Positions 35,611-46,059 of a DNA stretch of 64,000 bases are shown here, in pieces (within the stretch, counting starts at the first letter, position 1; every line of letters begins with the position of its first letter). This DNA comes from Effrenium voratum (taxonomy: Eukaryota; Sar; Dinophyceae; Suessiales; Symbiodiniaceae). The notes beneath the pieces are model-generated. The model worked only from the letters and a program-made list of their open reading frames with translations, did no database searches and was not told the origin of the DNA. Location of the stretch: assembly GCA_963377175.1 (NCBI GenBank), contig CAUJNA010001713.1:604016-668015 (forward strand), in the 5' to 3' direction. The position numbers and the translations under genes are program-made.

Positions 35611-38600
35611 TTGGTTTCTGGAGATGGCCGCCACAAGGGCGATGTCACTGGCAATGACCTTGCGAAGCTGCGCGCGTCACCTCCTCACCAAAAAAGGGTT
35701 GGTTCCTTCTGCGGAATTCTGCAGCCCAAAATTAGCCGTCTTGCAAGTGCCAAGGGTGGCAATAAAAAGCAACACTGTCAAAGTGTCCACCTTGGTCCTT
35801 TGTCTAGCCTATGAATGCAACAATGGAAATTGAAAAAGGACGGACTGAAAGCTGGCACTTGCCAGAAGTGGCTATGCTGCCTTTTCACCAGCCTGCTCTC
35901 TACAAATCCTCTCATAGGTGTGTGAGCCAGGAAGGTCGAAATCGATAAGCAAGCGGAAGAAGCATCCAGGCAAGATGTAGCGGGTGGGATTTTCGTCCAG
36001 CCCACAGCCCAAACAAACCCAGAAACCTCGAAATAGCACGCCCAATCAAACGGGGAAAGCATGGGTTGATCAACCTCTGCCAGGCAGCTCCTCCGGCGGC
36101 GACGCTCGAACCGGTACATCTCCTCGCCAGCGACCCTCCTAGGCAGGGAGCTCGCTGTGGAGTTGGTTCACGCATGCATGGCGAACCGCATAGACAAAGC
36201 AATGCATCAATAAACGAAATCACGAATGACTACGTTAACATAATATAACCTAATGAAACCATACAGGCCGGGAATGGGTCAGGAGACAGTTGCGTTGTCT
36301 CCGAGGAAGCTTCTTGTGGTGCCAGGAGTTTTGGAGTTGCTCTCTGCATTCAGTATCATGGTCAGTTGCATGTCAATGATGAAAATAACATCACAGACAT
36401 CATGTTGGATTGAACTCAAAGAATGCATTCATGTACGATATTATGAGCGGTCTGGGTCGCTATTGGGAGTAGGGCGAGCGCTTTGTGGCCTAGGCCGAGT
36501 GATGGCGCAAAGGCTACATGCCGGTCAAACCTTCGCCGCGCTGACTGCGCGCGGACATCTGGGATGCATTCACCGCATTTGGTAAAAGTGTTCAACCAAT
36601 AAGACCAACCGCCCCCAATCCGAAACCTCTGCAATTCTTGACTGGCTTCATCATCTGAGACCAAGCAAAATCGCGTGTAAGCGATCACTGCGAGTTATGC
36701 ATTTTGGAATCCAAGCCAGGGTCTTATGTGCGACTCGAGACGGGAAAGGCAGCCAAAGCGGAAAACAAATCCGTGCAGAAAGACTCTGCCTTTGTGCTGT
36801 CCAGGGTGAGCCAAAGAAATGCCCGACCCGCAAACCTTGGATTCAAAGGCAGTACCTGAAGCCTGTACCTGTGCCTCTTCGACCGGTCACCGGATTACCC
36901 TTGTGATCCAAAGTTGTTGATGCCTAAAGAATCTTGAGGATTCTTTTGATTGGGCTTCTGACAAACATGGACCCGCACACCTGACTCCGTCAACCGGCTC
37001 GTCCTTCTGCCGCAGCAGACTTTTGCGCAGTTGCGTGGCTTCCTGTCGCGCCTGGTCCAAGGGATGGGAACTCCGGGAAGGGCTTCCAAGGGAAAACTGA
37101 AACACGCGTACGGAACAGGTTTACCGTTAATCACAATTTCAGGGCTTCACAAGTTTGCTTCGTCTGAATTTGGCCGATTTCCAGCAGGCTTTGTCGCAGA
37201 AAGCCTTCGTCTCTTCCAGATAGCCAGAACTAATTGGCGCTAGTACATGCTCAGCTTTCACCTCCACCTCAAGGAGGTGAGCTAGGTTGCAATATAGTAA
37301 TCCTAAGGAGGCCTCTCTGCCAAGTATCACTCTCTAGTTTAGGGGGCTTACACTAGCACTTTGAGGGATGGCCGCACGGGCTGCTGAACCTGAATACGGG
37401 CCTCTAATTTGTCTTGCTCTCCGCAGCAATTCCGAGCATTGATGCAAAGGCAGGGAGGTACGCTCGGTTCAAGTGTTGCCAGTCTCTGGCAAGGACTCCT
37501 GGTTGCTGCTTGACACCGTGGTTCCCACAAAAGCAAAGAGGAGGCCTCCTTATGCATCAGCCAAGTCTTCATGAACAAGGGGCCAACAAATCGAACGTTA
37601 ACCAAGGGATTTACATCCCCTGCCTCCAGCATCTTGCCATTGTGCTCGACCTTCAAGTCTTCATGCCTGAGCTGGCATTTGAATAACCTGCCAGTTAAGC
37701 GGTTAAAATCCCAGGTTAAGGCCCCAGGCAAGCTATGCTCGGGCGGCAAACAAGGGCGTTAATCACTTACAATTGGAGTGATCCGAGTTCGCCCACCCCT
37801 GTTGCCCCACATGGCAGAAATGAGTGAGAAGAAGAGTGGAGAAGAACCAGTAGTGCGAACATATTGCATGCACACACACACAAACACAAACGCGAACGCG
37901 AACGCAAGCGCACACACACACAGACACACAGAGACACGCAAAGACACACACACACACAGACAGATAGAGACACACAAAAACACATGGAGACACACACACA
38001 CACATGTGCGCGCGCACATGCCACACACATGCACCACGGCGATAGACCGACAGAAGCACACGGAAACATGGGGCATGCAGGCACTCAAGGATGTGACACT
38101 GAAACACACAAACACAGTCACAAAGAAACACAGGCACACAAACAAACTCACAAACTGGTTTGCCCGAGGGATGGCTTCTTACTTTGTCACGTTACGAGTC
38201 TTTAACTTTCAGGCTTGCAGATCATTTCGAGTAATTGTCTGTTCCGTTTCAAGCCAGTGGCGCCAGTGCGCGTGCTTGTTGTTTGACCTAGACCTAGATG
38301 TGCTTCTGATTGTACAGCCTGCCTACAGAGTCCTACAGCTGTCAATGTGAAACGCGCCACTTCCCGCATGCAGCTGGGGCACTCTCTCCTTTCCTTGGTC
38401 AGTTCCCAGCGAAGCTCCTGCAGCGGTCTGTCTCATGACATGCAGCTGAATAGGATTGCCATTAAACGGGAGCGCTAGATGAAATTCAGCACTGCAGCTG
38501 CCAGCATGCGCTGCAAGCGAAGCTGTGCCTTGTGGCATGACGCGGCCCTGAACAAAACCCAACGCAGTATTTGCAACCCTCATCAAGGTCTCCTCAGAAA

Positions 38601-41600
38601 GGCATTCGACCACGCCAAACAACTATCATGATAGTTTGTGATAGCCACGACGGTGTGACAGTTGCTGGTGTTCAGGCCAGGGCACAGTGTAACCAAGCAC
38701 GCCCTGTCACCTCAGGGCATGCTGCCTAATACGGTACGCACAAAGCCGCGAAACTTGGCGAGATTCAATCTCTGTGCGTGCTCGCTGTTTGAGCCAATCA
38801 ATGATTGTTGAAAGAAACTGACCTGCTGGAATAATAGATGCCCAGCCGGCATCGCTGACCAAGAACAAAAGAACCGGTGCTTCAAACAACCCGGACTTCT
38901 TTTAGCCGGGAACATCCAGTGGTTGATCTGGTTGGAATGCTGTGATCCGCTCCACAGCATGGTTGTTGAACAATACTTAAACAAGTTGGACTCACGAAAA
39001 ATGGTCCAACCGCAAAAACTAGCCAGCCCCAGCGTTCATCAGCCTACAGCCCTGCTACCCAACGACACCCTGCTGCCCTGGCTCGGTGCCCTTTCTGAAG
39101 TTAGTTTGGAAAACCAAAGCAAACCATCTGTTTGTTGGGCTCCTTGTTGGGCTCCCCTTGTTTGAGGAACAAATCCCACATGTCCTCCTGCTTCCTCAGG
39201 CTCTCGGCAAGGGCTGCCTCTAGGCGCTTCTGGCCGTCGCTCTGCGACAGCTTTGACTCCAAACCCTGCCGGAACTCGCAGTCCTGCGCCGTCACCAACA
39301 AATCGCGGCGAAGCTATCGGCCGGCCTATTGGCTCGGAATCATTTCCCCTCTCATGGGCACAGCACGGTCCCGGCACTGCACGTGGAACATCTCGGCGGG
39401 ATCCTTCTCCTGCCGTGCACGGCAGGCCAACGGGGGCACTTTCAGGATTCTCTGGCTGGCGGGTGTGAACACACATCAACCATTAGGGCCGTGGAATCAC
39501 TTCGAAGAGCAACACCTTGTATGAATCGCTGATGAAATCATAGAATCGCCCTGGGATGCAGAGAAAGGAGGTCCTTGTTTGGCGATTGATGTTTGGTTGT
39601 TTGAAACCTGCGGCAGCCTCATGTCAGAAGACAGGAATTGGAATGATCACAGGTGCGGTCCCAGGAATCCTGCAGCGGCGATTTCATGTCAACCACGAGT
39701 CGGTTTGGTTTGCCTGACGTGGACTGGTGCAGCGTGTTCAATACGACTTTTCATCCAATGGCCCCACGCCAAAAGTCAGAATTGCTCTGCGCTTGGCATC
39801 CTCATGGAAAGCGCGGCCACCTTCTCTATCGTGGAAAGGGGGTTGCTGGCAAGGGCTGATCACGGCTGACTTCACAAGCCTTAAACCAAAGGCCCCCACT
39901 TGGATGAACAAACTTGAGAGGCAGGTGAACGAAAGCCAGCCTAGCCAGCCCAACGACGACATGTACGACTCAGGAGTTGCTAGGATATTTGGACTAGCAA
40001 TCCAAAATGAACATCTTGAAATGTCTAGAAAGATCCGGTTCCCCAGCTGCAAACATGTGGACGAGATTATGAGAATACGCGCGTGCCGGGGGCGGCAGAA
40101 AGGGGGGAATCGAGGTTGAGGTGGGCGGGGGTGGGGGTGTGCTAGGTAAGGATTTGGTCTTGCGAATCAAGCTTTTTAGGGCCCCCCCCAATCCCTGATT
40201 AAATCAGGCATCGTGGGGAGCTCAGCCCCTTAAAAAAAGAAGCTAAAGCTTAGAGAACTCCCGCTAGCATAGCCAGCTTTCGTGAAAACGGCAACTTCCT
40301 CTGGAACCCAAATGAAACTGCCGCCACTTCCCTTCCGATGCCTGGCAGCGGAGGTATAGGATCTCCTGCCGGAGCTGCCGCAGCTGCATCTCGGCGGCCT
40401 ACGGGATGGAACCCGCGTACGTGGAGACAAGGTCTGCGAAGTGGACTGGGTTGGTTGTTAAGTAATTAGGCGAACCGGAGAGAAAAGGGAACCATATTTT
40501 GTGTTGTTATACGAGGGACCCCTATGTAGGGGGGAGGGGGGACCCCCACATATACATTTAAGCTGCGACCACAATCCTACCGCACCCCCCCCCAATATAC
40601 ATAAAACTCCGCTTTTGCTGGGTTTTGCCCCAAACATCAGCAAGAGACCAAAGCCAAGCAGGCCCATGGCAGACCCTGAAAAATTCCAGCTGCGCAAAAA
40701 GAAACGGCGCCCACACACAACAAGCAAATTAGGAGCCCTCCTGAAAGACGTCCCACTTCACGCAAGTGATCAGCCCGACAAGTAGGCCCTGAAAGAAACA
40801 AGCTTCGCAAAAAAAAACGGGGGCCACACACAAAAAGAAAAATTACAAGCCCTACCTACAAACAAGATCTCACTTCACGAAAAGCAGCAGGCCGACCCAG
40901 CCGGCCAGCGCTAGGGCCTGAAAAAACACAGCTAGCGCAACAACACGGCAGCCACGCACAACAAGCAAATTAGACACCCTACGCCAAAAAAAACAATTTT
41001 AAGAAAGCAGCAGCCCGACCAAGCAGACTAGTAAACGGCGAAATAAATCTAACCGCGCAAAAAAACACAATCAAGAAACAATCAAGTGGGTTAGTGACAA
41101 GCCCGAAACAAAAACAAACTGCAAAAACACAAAGCGCAGCGACACACAACAAACAAATTAGAGGCTCTACTTGCCAACAAACAGTTGACAAAAAACAGCT
41201 GCCCGAACAAGCAGACCAGTGACAGGACCTGAAAACAAGCCGCGTACAAAAAATCCAGAAGCCCCACTAAAAACATCCCACTTGACGAGGAGCAGCAGCC
41301 CCGACCAAGCAAACAACTAGCAGGCCCTGAAAAACAACTTCGCAAAAAAAAGCAGCCACACACAACAAGCAAATTGGAAGCCCTATACTAAAAGCATCAC
41401 ATTTCACGAAAAGCATCAGCCCGGGCCAGTGACAGGCCCTAAACAAAAGCTAGCTGCCAAAACACGGCGGCAGCTACAAACAACAAGCAAATCAGAACCA
41501 TTGAAGGGGCGACCGCCGAGGGGGTCAGGCGACGGGGTCGGGGCCCGACCGCCGGCAGGGTCGGGGCCCGACCGGCGACGGGGTCGGGGCCCGACCGGCG

Positions 41601-44600
41601 ACGCGGTCGGGGCCCGACCGCCGGAGGGGTCGGGGCCCGACCGCCGACGGGGTCGGGGCCCGACCGCCGACGGAGTTGGGGCCCGACCACAGGCCCTGAA
41701 CAACTCAATCTGCACAAAAGAAAGGCAGCCACACACAAGCGAATTAGAAGCTCTACCTTGACAAAAAGCAGCAGCCCGACCAAGCAGCCCAGTGACAGCC
41801 CTGTAAAAATCAAGCCGCGCAAAAAAGGGCGGCAGCCACACAACAAACCAGAAGCCCGGCGAAGACATCCCACTTGCAAAAAAGACAAGAGACCAGAACA
41901 GCACGGGAGCAGGAGACTAAGGAACATGATTGAAACGTGTCTTGTTTCTTGATGTCCTTTGCAGCCACCTGTGTAGGTTACATTTCAGCGCCCGGTCGCA
42001 AAGGAAACTGCGCGTGCTGTCGGGCCCCGACCCCGCCAGCAGTCGGGCCCCGACCCCGCCAGCAGTCGGGCCCCGGCCCCGCCAGCCGACCTTTTCCTGA
42101 AGCAGGGTGTTCTGAGTAGCACTTCTAATTTGCATGTTGTCTGTGTTACCGCCTTTCTTTGTCCAGCTGGATATTTGTCAGGGCCTGTCACTGGCCTACT
42201 TGTTGGGCTGATGATTTTCGTGAAGTTGGTTTTTCTCCAACAGCTGAAAGCTTTAGGTTCTCAGCCCAGATAGGCTCCGGGGTGGTCCCGGACGGCCCTG
42301 AGGTGAGGTTCCACGAGCGTTCCACCAGGGTTCCATCAGGGTTCCGCAAGGTTCTGCGAGGGGTGCGGGGTGGTGCGCGCACTAAAAAGAGCACCGCATG
42401 CTGTTGGGGATGTCACCTGAGCTTATTTTTTAGGTAGAGCGACTGTTTTGAATTTGTCCACCGTTTATTTTGGGCAGCTGGATTGTTTTCAGGGCCTGGC
42501 ACTGGCCTACTTGTCTGGCTGATGATTCTCGTGAAGTGGGAGTTTTTAGCAGAGCTTCTAATTAGTTTTTTTTTTTTTTTTGGCGTGGGGTTGCCGCTGG
42601 ATTTTTGTCAGCACCTGTCACTGGCCTACTTGTCGGGCTGATGATTTTCGTGAAGTTGGTTTTTTATGTAAAGATTCTATTTTGTTCGCCGTGTATTTTG
42701 CGCAGCTGGATTTTTTCAAGGCCTGGCACTGGCCTACTGGTCTGGCTGATGATTCTCGTGAAGTGGGCTTTTTTAACTAGGGCTTCTAATTTGGTTGTTG
42801 TGTGTGGGTGCCAATTTGTTGTACAGTTTTTCCTGGGCCTGTCACTGGCTTGCTTGGTCGGGCTGCATTTTTTGTGATTTGGGCGTTCTGCAGTAGAGTT
42901 TCTAATTTGTGTTTTGTCAGTGGCTGCCTTTTTTCGCGGCTAAAGCCATTGTTGCGTCAGGGGTCACTTGTTCTTTTAAGCCGGGCGGGCTTAAGAACAA
43001 GTAGGCACTTTAGCGAACAAGTGACCAGGTCACTTGTTCCGGTTGGCCCCCACTTGTTCTTATGCCCGCCGGGCGTAAGAACAAGTGACCCCTGAAAACG
43101 CTTGGGGCTGGGAACTAGCCAAGGCTTTTCCAGGACTCGTGGGAGCGGCGCAGTGGCAGCGTCTGATACCTACACCAAGCAGCGTGTTCGCTCTGTTGAA
43201 TTACTTAATTCGTCGCACGGACGGCCGTCATCTCGATCTACAGACGGCATCACTGGCATCGCCAGCATCACCAGCATCACCAGCAATGACGTCTAGCTGA
43301 TTCTCGCTCTGACGAATTAGCTAATTCGTCGCACGGACACCTGTCGCCTTCATCTACCGAGTGCGTCACCGGCGTCGCCAGCATTACCAGCAATGACGTC
43401 TAGCTGATTTTCGCTCTGACGAATTAGCTAATTCGTCGCGCGGACACCCGTCGCCTCGATCTACGGAGTGCATCACCGGCATCGCCACCATCACCAGCAT
43501 TATCAGCAATAAAGTCTAGCTAAGATTCGCTCTGGCGAAGTAAAGCTAATTCGCATTACCAGCAATGAAGTCTAGCTGATTTTCGCTTTGACGAATTAGC
43601 AAATTCGTCGCACGGACACCCGTCGCCTTGATCTACGGAGTGCGTCACCGGCATCGCCAGCATCAGCAGCATTACCAGCATGAAGTCTAGATGATATTCG
43701 CTCTGTCGAATTAGCTAATTCGCATTACCAGCAATGAAGTCGATCTAGCTGATTTTCGCTCTGACGAATTAGCAAATTTGTCGCGCGGACTCGATCCACA
43801 CACTGGCATCAACAGCATCGCGAACCCCTGGAGCACAATGAGTGCATACGCTAAGGCGCGCTGCTTGCTATCTGTTTGCTCTGCTCAAAATATTTAGAGG
43901 CACCCCTACCCCGGTTCGATGTTCTCACACCTCTGTGATCCCGACAGCAACGAATCCGACACTCGTCGCCCTTCCATTTCAGCTAGTTCCTCGCGATGCC
44001 GGCGGCCTTCTTTGCAACGAATGTATCTAAATCGCAGCGCTGGGACTGCTGGGCGGCACAATCAATCAGCTAGCTCTCTCCCACACAGGCTTTCTCATCA
44101 GCACTCCCCTGCTGGAATTTTCGAAAGCCTGCGGCTATCGGTCTGACGTAGTGGATAGCAACGCATTGCTCCAATTGCTCTGGGTAAGCCAGCTTGTTTG
44201 CCAGGATTTTGCATGCTTAGTGAGGGCTCCATGTATCTCAGAACCCACGATCGCCACGGGGGGGTATGGATCGACTTGAACCTTGGCCGGAGCAGGAAGT
44301 GATCACAGGGGCCCAGCTGAGTTCTGTTGCGCCTCGCTTACGGCGAAAAGCTCGTGCCCTTCAGCATGGCGCTGCGACGATGCGCTTGCTTGAGCTAGGA
44401 AACTAAACACCACTACTCTTTCGAACGAATGCTTCCAGGGCTCATATCCGGCAGTGCGTTGATTCAGCGTCACTTGAAAGCAGTGAAAACACGTACTTTG
44501 TCTTCAGGGCGGCCCTACTCAAAGCAAAATGCAGCAAGCCCTATACTATACGAGCGGCGGTCGTAAACCACTTAGCAAGTAGATAGGGTCCGCGTCTGTA

Positions 44601-45991
44601 CTGCTGACTTCTTGGCACTTACTTCTCAAAGAAGAGACCGAGGTGAGCGACACGATGCCCCAGAAGACGGTGGCGTCAGCAAGACTGACAAGCTTCCAAA
44701 CAAGGCGCGCGGTGCTTCCCCCGAAGCAATCCCAGCGTTGACTTCGAAGCGAGCTGGAAGTTTGACCCTCATCACACTTTCAAATCTTGGGCCCTCTCGG
44801 AGGCGCGTGCTTTTACACGTGTGCGATGCAGGAGCTAGAGCTGTTGAACGCCGGGGGGGGGGGGGCCTAATTGGAGAGACAATTGTAGTGGGCCCCAGCC
44901 ACTTGAAGCAACCTTGACAAAGTTGGCGGATATGTCCCTGGGCTTTGTCCACGTGGTCCGCGCAAAGATCAGCGCCTGTTGAGCAGCAGAAGAGTCTCAC
45001 AATCAAGGAATCGGACACCATCGCCTCCATCAAGCCCTGGCAGCACAAGATGGAGCGAGTGACAGCCCTTGACAAGCTTGCTTAGCTACATGCCCCCTTC
45101 AACACTCCGTACGAGTTCTAGGACATGTTTTTGGCAAAGCCCGTTCTCGGGCTGCTGCCGGGATGCGTGATGCGGATTGCTGGCACATGGGCCTCTAAAA
45201 TCGCGCAACACCTACAGTAATTTGAAAGCATTCCAACACTGAGCCGCAAACTCGCGGACCTTTCCAGGTCCATTTGCAGCCATTTGCTTCTGTCTACCTA
45301 CAATTGTGCCTGCCTTCCATAAGGCTGTGACTGTATATCGCTTTCTTAGGTTCTCAGCCTTGGCAAAGCGCTTAAGAATCTTGGGGCGGCAAACGTGGAA
45401 AATGTATTACATACATTCCCCCCCCCCACTGGGCATACATTATGAAAGGGGTCCCCCGTGTTATAAACTCGCGGCGAACTTCGTACTTTCGATCGTTTGG
45501 CACCTCGGGGTTCAGCAGGTAGTCGCCAGAGTGACGAGCGGCGTCGCGGTGTCAAGCCCTCTGTGTTGTCCAAACTGTTTGGCGCAAATTGCCGAAAGTT
45601 GCAGCAAGTGGTTGCATGTCTTCTCTTGAGTGGATCACTTCATTGTGCGCCCAACCAAACGTGCGGGCTGCCCAGCCCTCTGATTGCATCGCGGCATGCC
45701 GCACGACCTATGGATATCCTATGGATCACTTGTCTGTTGGGGGAACAGTATGGCACTCCCAAATGACACCATCTGATGGTTTCCAACCATCTCGGCCAAA
45801 TTGACCTCAGCTCTCTTGCCCAGCTTTTCGGGATTCCAAGTGTTGGTGCACCCTTGGCCCAAAACCCATCGATCCCGGCAGACCAAAACCCGCCGATCCT
45901 GGAGGTTCTCCTCTTGGCGCCGCATCGCCAGCTTGGTGCGCCGCAGCTCCTCGGTGGCCGCCAGCAGGTCCTCGTGGCTGCCCACCCGCTC
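35611..45991 (-). CDS. Coiled-coil protein exons, probably one gene
   Basis: Exons 45991-45890 (DLLAATEELRRTKLAMRRQE), 40398-40342 (AAEMQLRQLRQEILYLRCQ), 39283 to about 39,180 (QKRLEAALAESLRKQED), perhaps 37204-37137 (FLRQSLLEIGQIQTKQ), 37051-36981 (ARQEATQLRKSLLRQKDEP), 36138-36075 (RVAGEEMYRFERRRRRSCLA) and 35667 to about 35,611 (LRKVIASDIALVAAISRNQ). The last three join in exact phase. The first three are whole-codon exons that could follow one another directly. All are helical with heptads and show the window's GC bias. No catalytic domain. The 5.5-kb gap between the first two holds the repeat zone at 40.6-43.8 kb. Single-gene status is inference. Confidence 0.5.
37866..38145. repeat. Degenerate CA/GACACA tract
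   Basis: ACAC runs with GCGAAC, AGACAC and ACAAAC variants. Open frames across it are artefacts. Confidence 0.9.
40600..41935. repeat. Tandem repeat family, forward orientation
   Basis: Roughly seven or eight diverged units of about 150-190 nt. Each includes a piece like CACTTCACGAAAAGCAGCAG, then CCCGACCAAGCAGACCAGTG, then AGGCCCTGAAAA, GCGCAAAAAA, CGGCAGCCACACACAACAAG and CAAATTAGAAGCCCTA. Units vary in length and are A-rich between conserved blocks. No coding potential. Confidence 0.8.
41515..41700. repeat. GC-rich array, GGTCGGGGCCCGACC core
   Basis: Seven copies of a 22-24 nt unit with core GGTCGGGGCCCGACC joined by variable GCCGACGG-type spacers, inserted within the forward tandem family. 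Strong self-complementarity in each core. Confidence 0.9.
42015..42092. repeat. GC-rich array in reverse orientation
   Basis: Three copies of about 23 nt, GTCGGGCCCCGACCCCGCC plus AGCA, which is the reverse complement of the core at 41.5-41.7 kb. Confidence 0.9.
42150..42935. repeat. Tandem repeat family, inverted orientation
   Basis: Four or five units, the reverse complement of the family at 40.6-41.9 kb: GCGCAGCTGGATTTTTTTCA, GGGCCTGTCACTGGCCTACT, TGTCGGGCTGATGATTTTCG, TGAAGT. These are clearer and more alike than the forward units. Confidence 0.85.
42957..43095. repeat. Triple nested hairpin (large inverted repeat)
   Basis: Outer arms are 19-nt perfect inverted repeats, 42,957-42,975 and 43,077-43,095 (TCAGGGGTCACTTGTTCTT and its complement). 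Inside are three more palindromes, at 42,966-43,002, 43,015-43,039 (12-nt perfect arms, GAACAAGTGACC) and 43,051-43,085. All are built on ACTTGTTC/GAACAAGT. Confidence 0.9.
43180..43800. repeat. Tandem array carrying a 20-bp palindrome
   Basis: About six or seven units of roughly 70-130 nt. Each has CAGCAATGACGTCTAGCTGA, TTCTCGCTCTGACGAATTAG, then CTAATTCGTCGCACGGACAC and a CATCACCAGCATC run. The core GACGAATTAGCTAATTCGTC is a perfect palindrome in at least two copies and near-perfect in the rest. Confidence 0.85.
43801..45889. other. No confident gene; a decayed coding-like patch at 44.6-45.1 kb
   Basis: At 44,612-45,075 both strands have open frames of 100-150 codons, with a plus frame interrupted near the 13-nt G-run at about 44,851-44,863 and then by stops. 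It could be a decayed mobile element or pseudogene, but no motif is recognisable. The rest is unique sequence with C-runs near 45,418. Confidence 0.3.
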
Positions 45992-46059
45992 CTGAAGCGG
46001 AAGGGACATGGCTCCAGTGGAATCTCCATGTAGTTCTAAAGACACCCAGAAATGGAAAT

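Noticed and set aside
41416..41927. 162-codon open frames with repeated GPRPRRRSGPDP
   Set aside because: Translation of the GGTCGGGGCCCGACC array.
40600..43800. CRISPR array
   Set aside because: Units are long and diverged, spacers are not unique, there is no leader or cas gene, and the genomic context is eukaryotic.
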